A DNA stretch of 5,189 bases from Devosia sp. (GTDB taxonomy: Bacteria > Pseudomonadota > Alphaproteobacteria > Rhizobiales > Devosiaceae): assembly GCA_028290685.1 (NCBI GenBank), contig JAQGJI010000180.1, positions 1 to 5,189 of the forward strand. Direction: 5' to 3'. Positions 5,165-5,189 of this stretch are shown piece by piece. Below the pieces are notes generated by a model. It was not told the DNA's origin. It saw only the letters and a program-made list of their open reading frames with translations, and did no database searches. How positions within the stretch are numbered: the stretch's first letter is position 1; every line of letters begins with the position of its first letter. The translations under genes were made by a program, and so were the position numbers.

Positions 5165-5189
5165 AACCTGCCAAGACCGGAAAAGGGTC

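Overview
This GC-rich window looks like chromosomal DNA of an alphaproteobacterium, probably of the Hyphomicrobiales (Devosia-like relatives would fit). The order is inferred from the style of the proteins and from a CtrA-type site; no species can be named from sequence alone. The window joins a metabolic region on the left to one end of a Tad/Cpa (tight adherence, Flp pilus) locus on the right.

Left part (1-1366). The window opens inside the 3' end of a PLP-dependent group II decarboxylase gene on the + strand. It converges with a cysteine synthase gene (cysK) on the - strand. The cysK frame is cut by a TAA exactly where the family's conserved GERY tyrosine should be. Beyond that stop the same frame continues for 32 more family-like codons to a TGA, so the gene carries a recent nonsense mutation or the sequence has an error here.

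Middle (1367-1784). This roughly 420-base divergent region separates cysK from the pilus genes. It holds a small doubtful - strand ORF, possibly a decayed MarR-type regulator tail. It also holds an inverted repeat upstream of cysK, an exact CtrA-type box (TTAA-N7-TTAA), and a sigma-54-like element (TGGC-N7-TTGC) a short distance upstream of cpaB.

Right part (1785-5189). cpaB, cpaC and a very short lipoprotein gene lie on the + strand, and the last two overlap at TGATG. CpaB is an inner-membrane-anchored periplasmic assembly protein. CpaC is the outer-membrane secretin through which the pilus passes. The short lipoprotein probably sits at the envelope beside them. Converging on this unit is a TPR lipoprotein gene of the TadD type, a likely secretin-assembly factor. 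The rest of the system (prepilin, CpaE, CpaF/TadA ATPase, TadB, TadC) is not in the window. The orientation of tadD suggests that it may lie to the right on the - strand. Oddities are an 85-residue N-terminal extension of CpaB with a duplicated arginine-rich motif, and the tail-to-tail layout of the tad genes.
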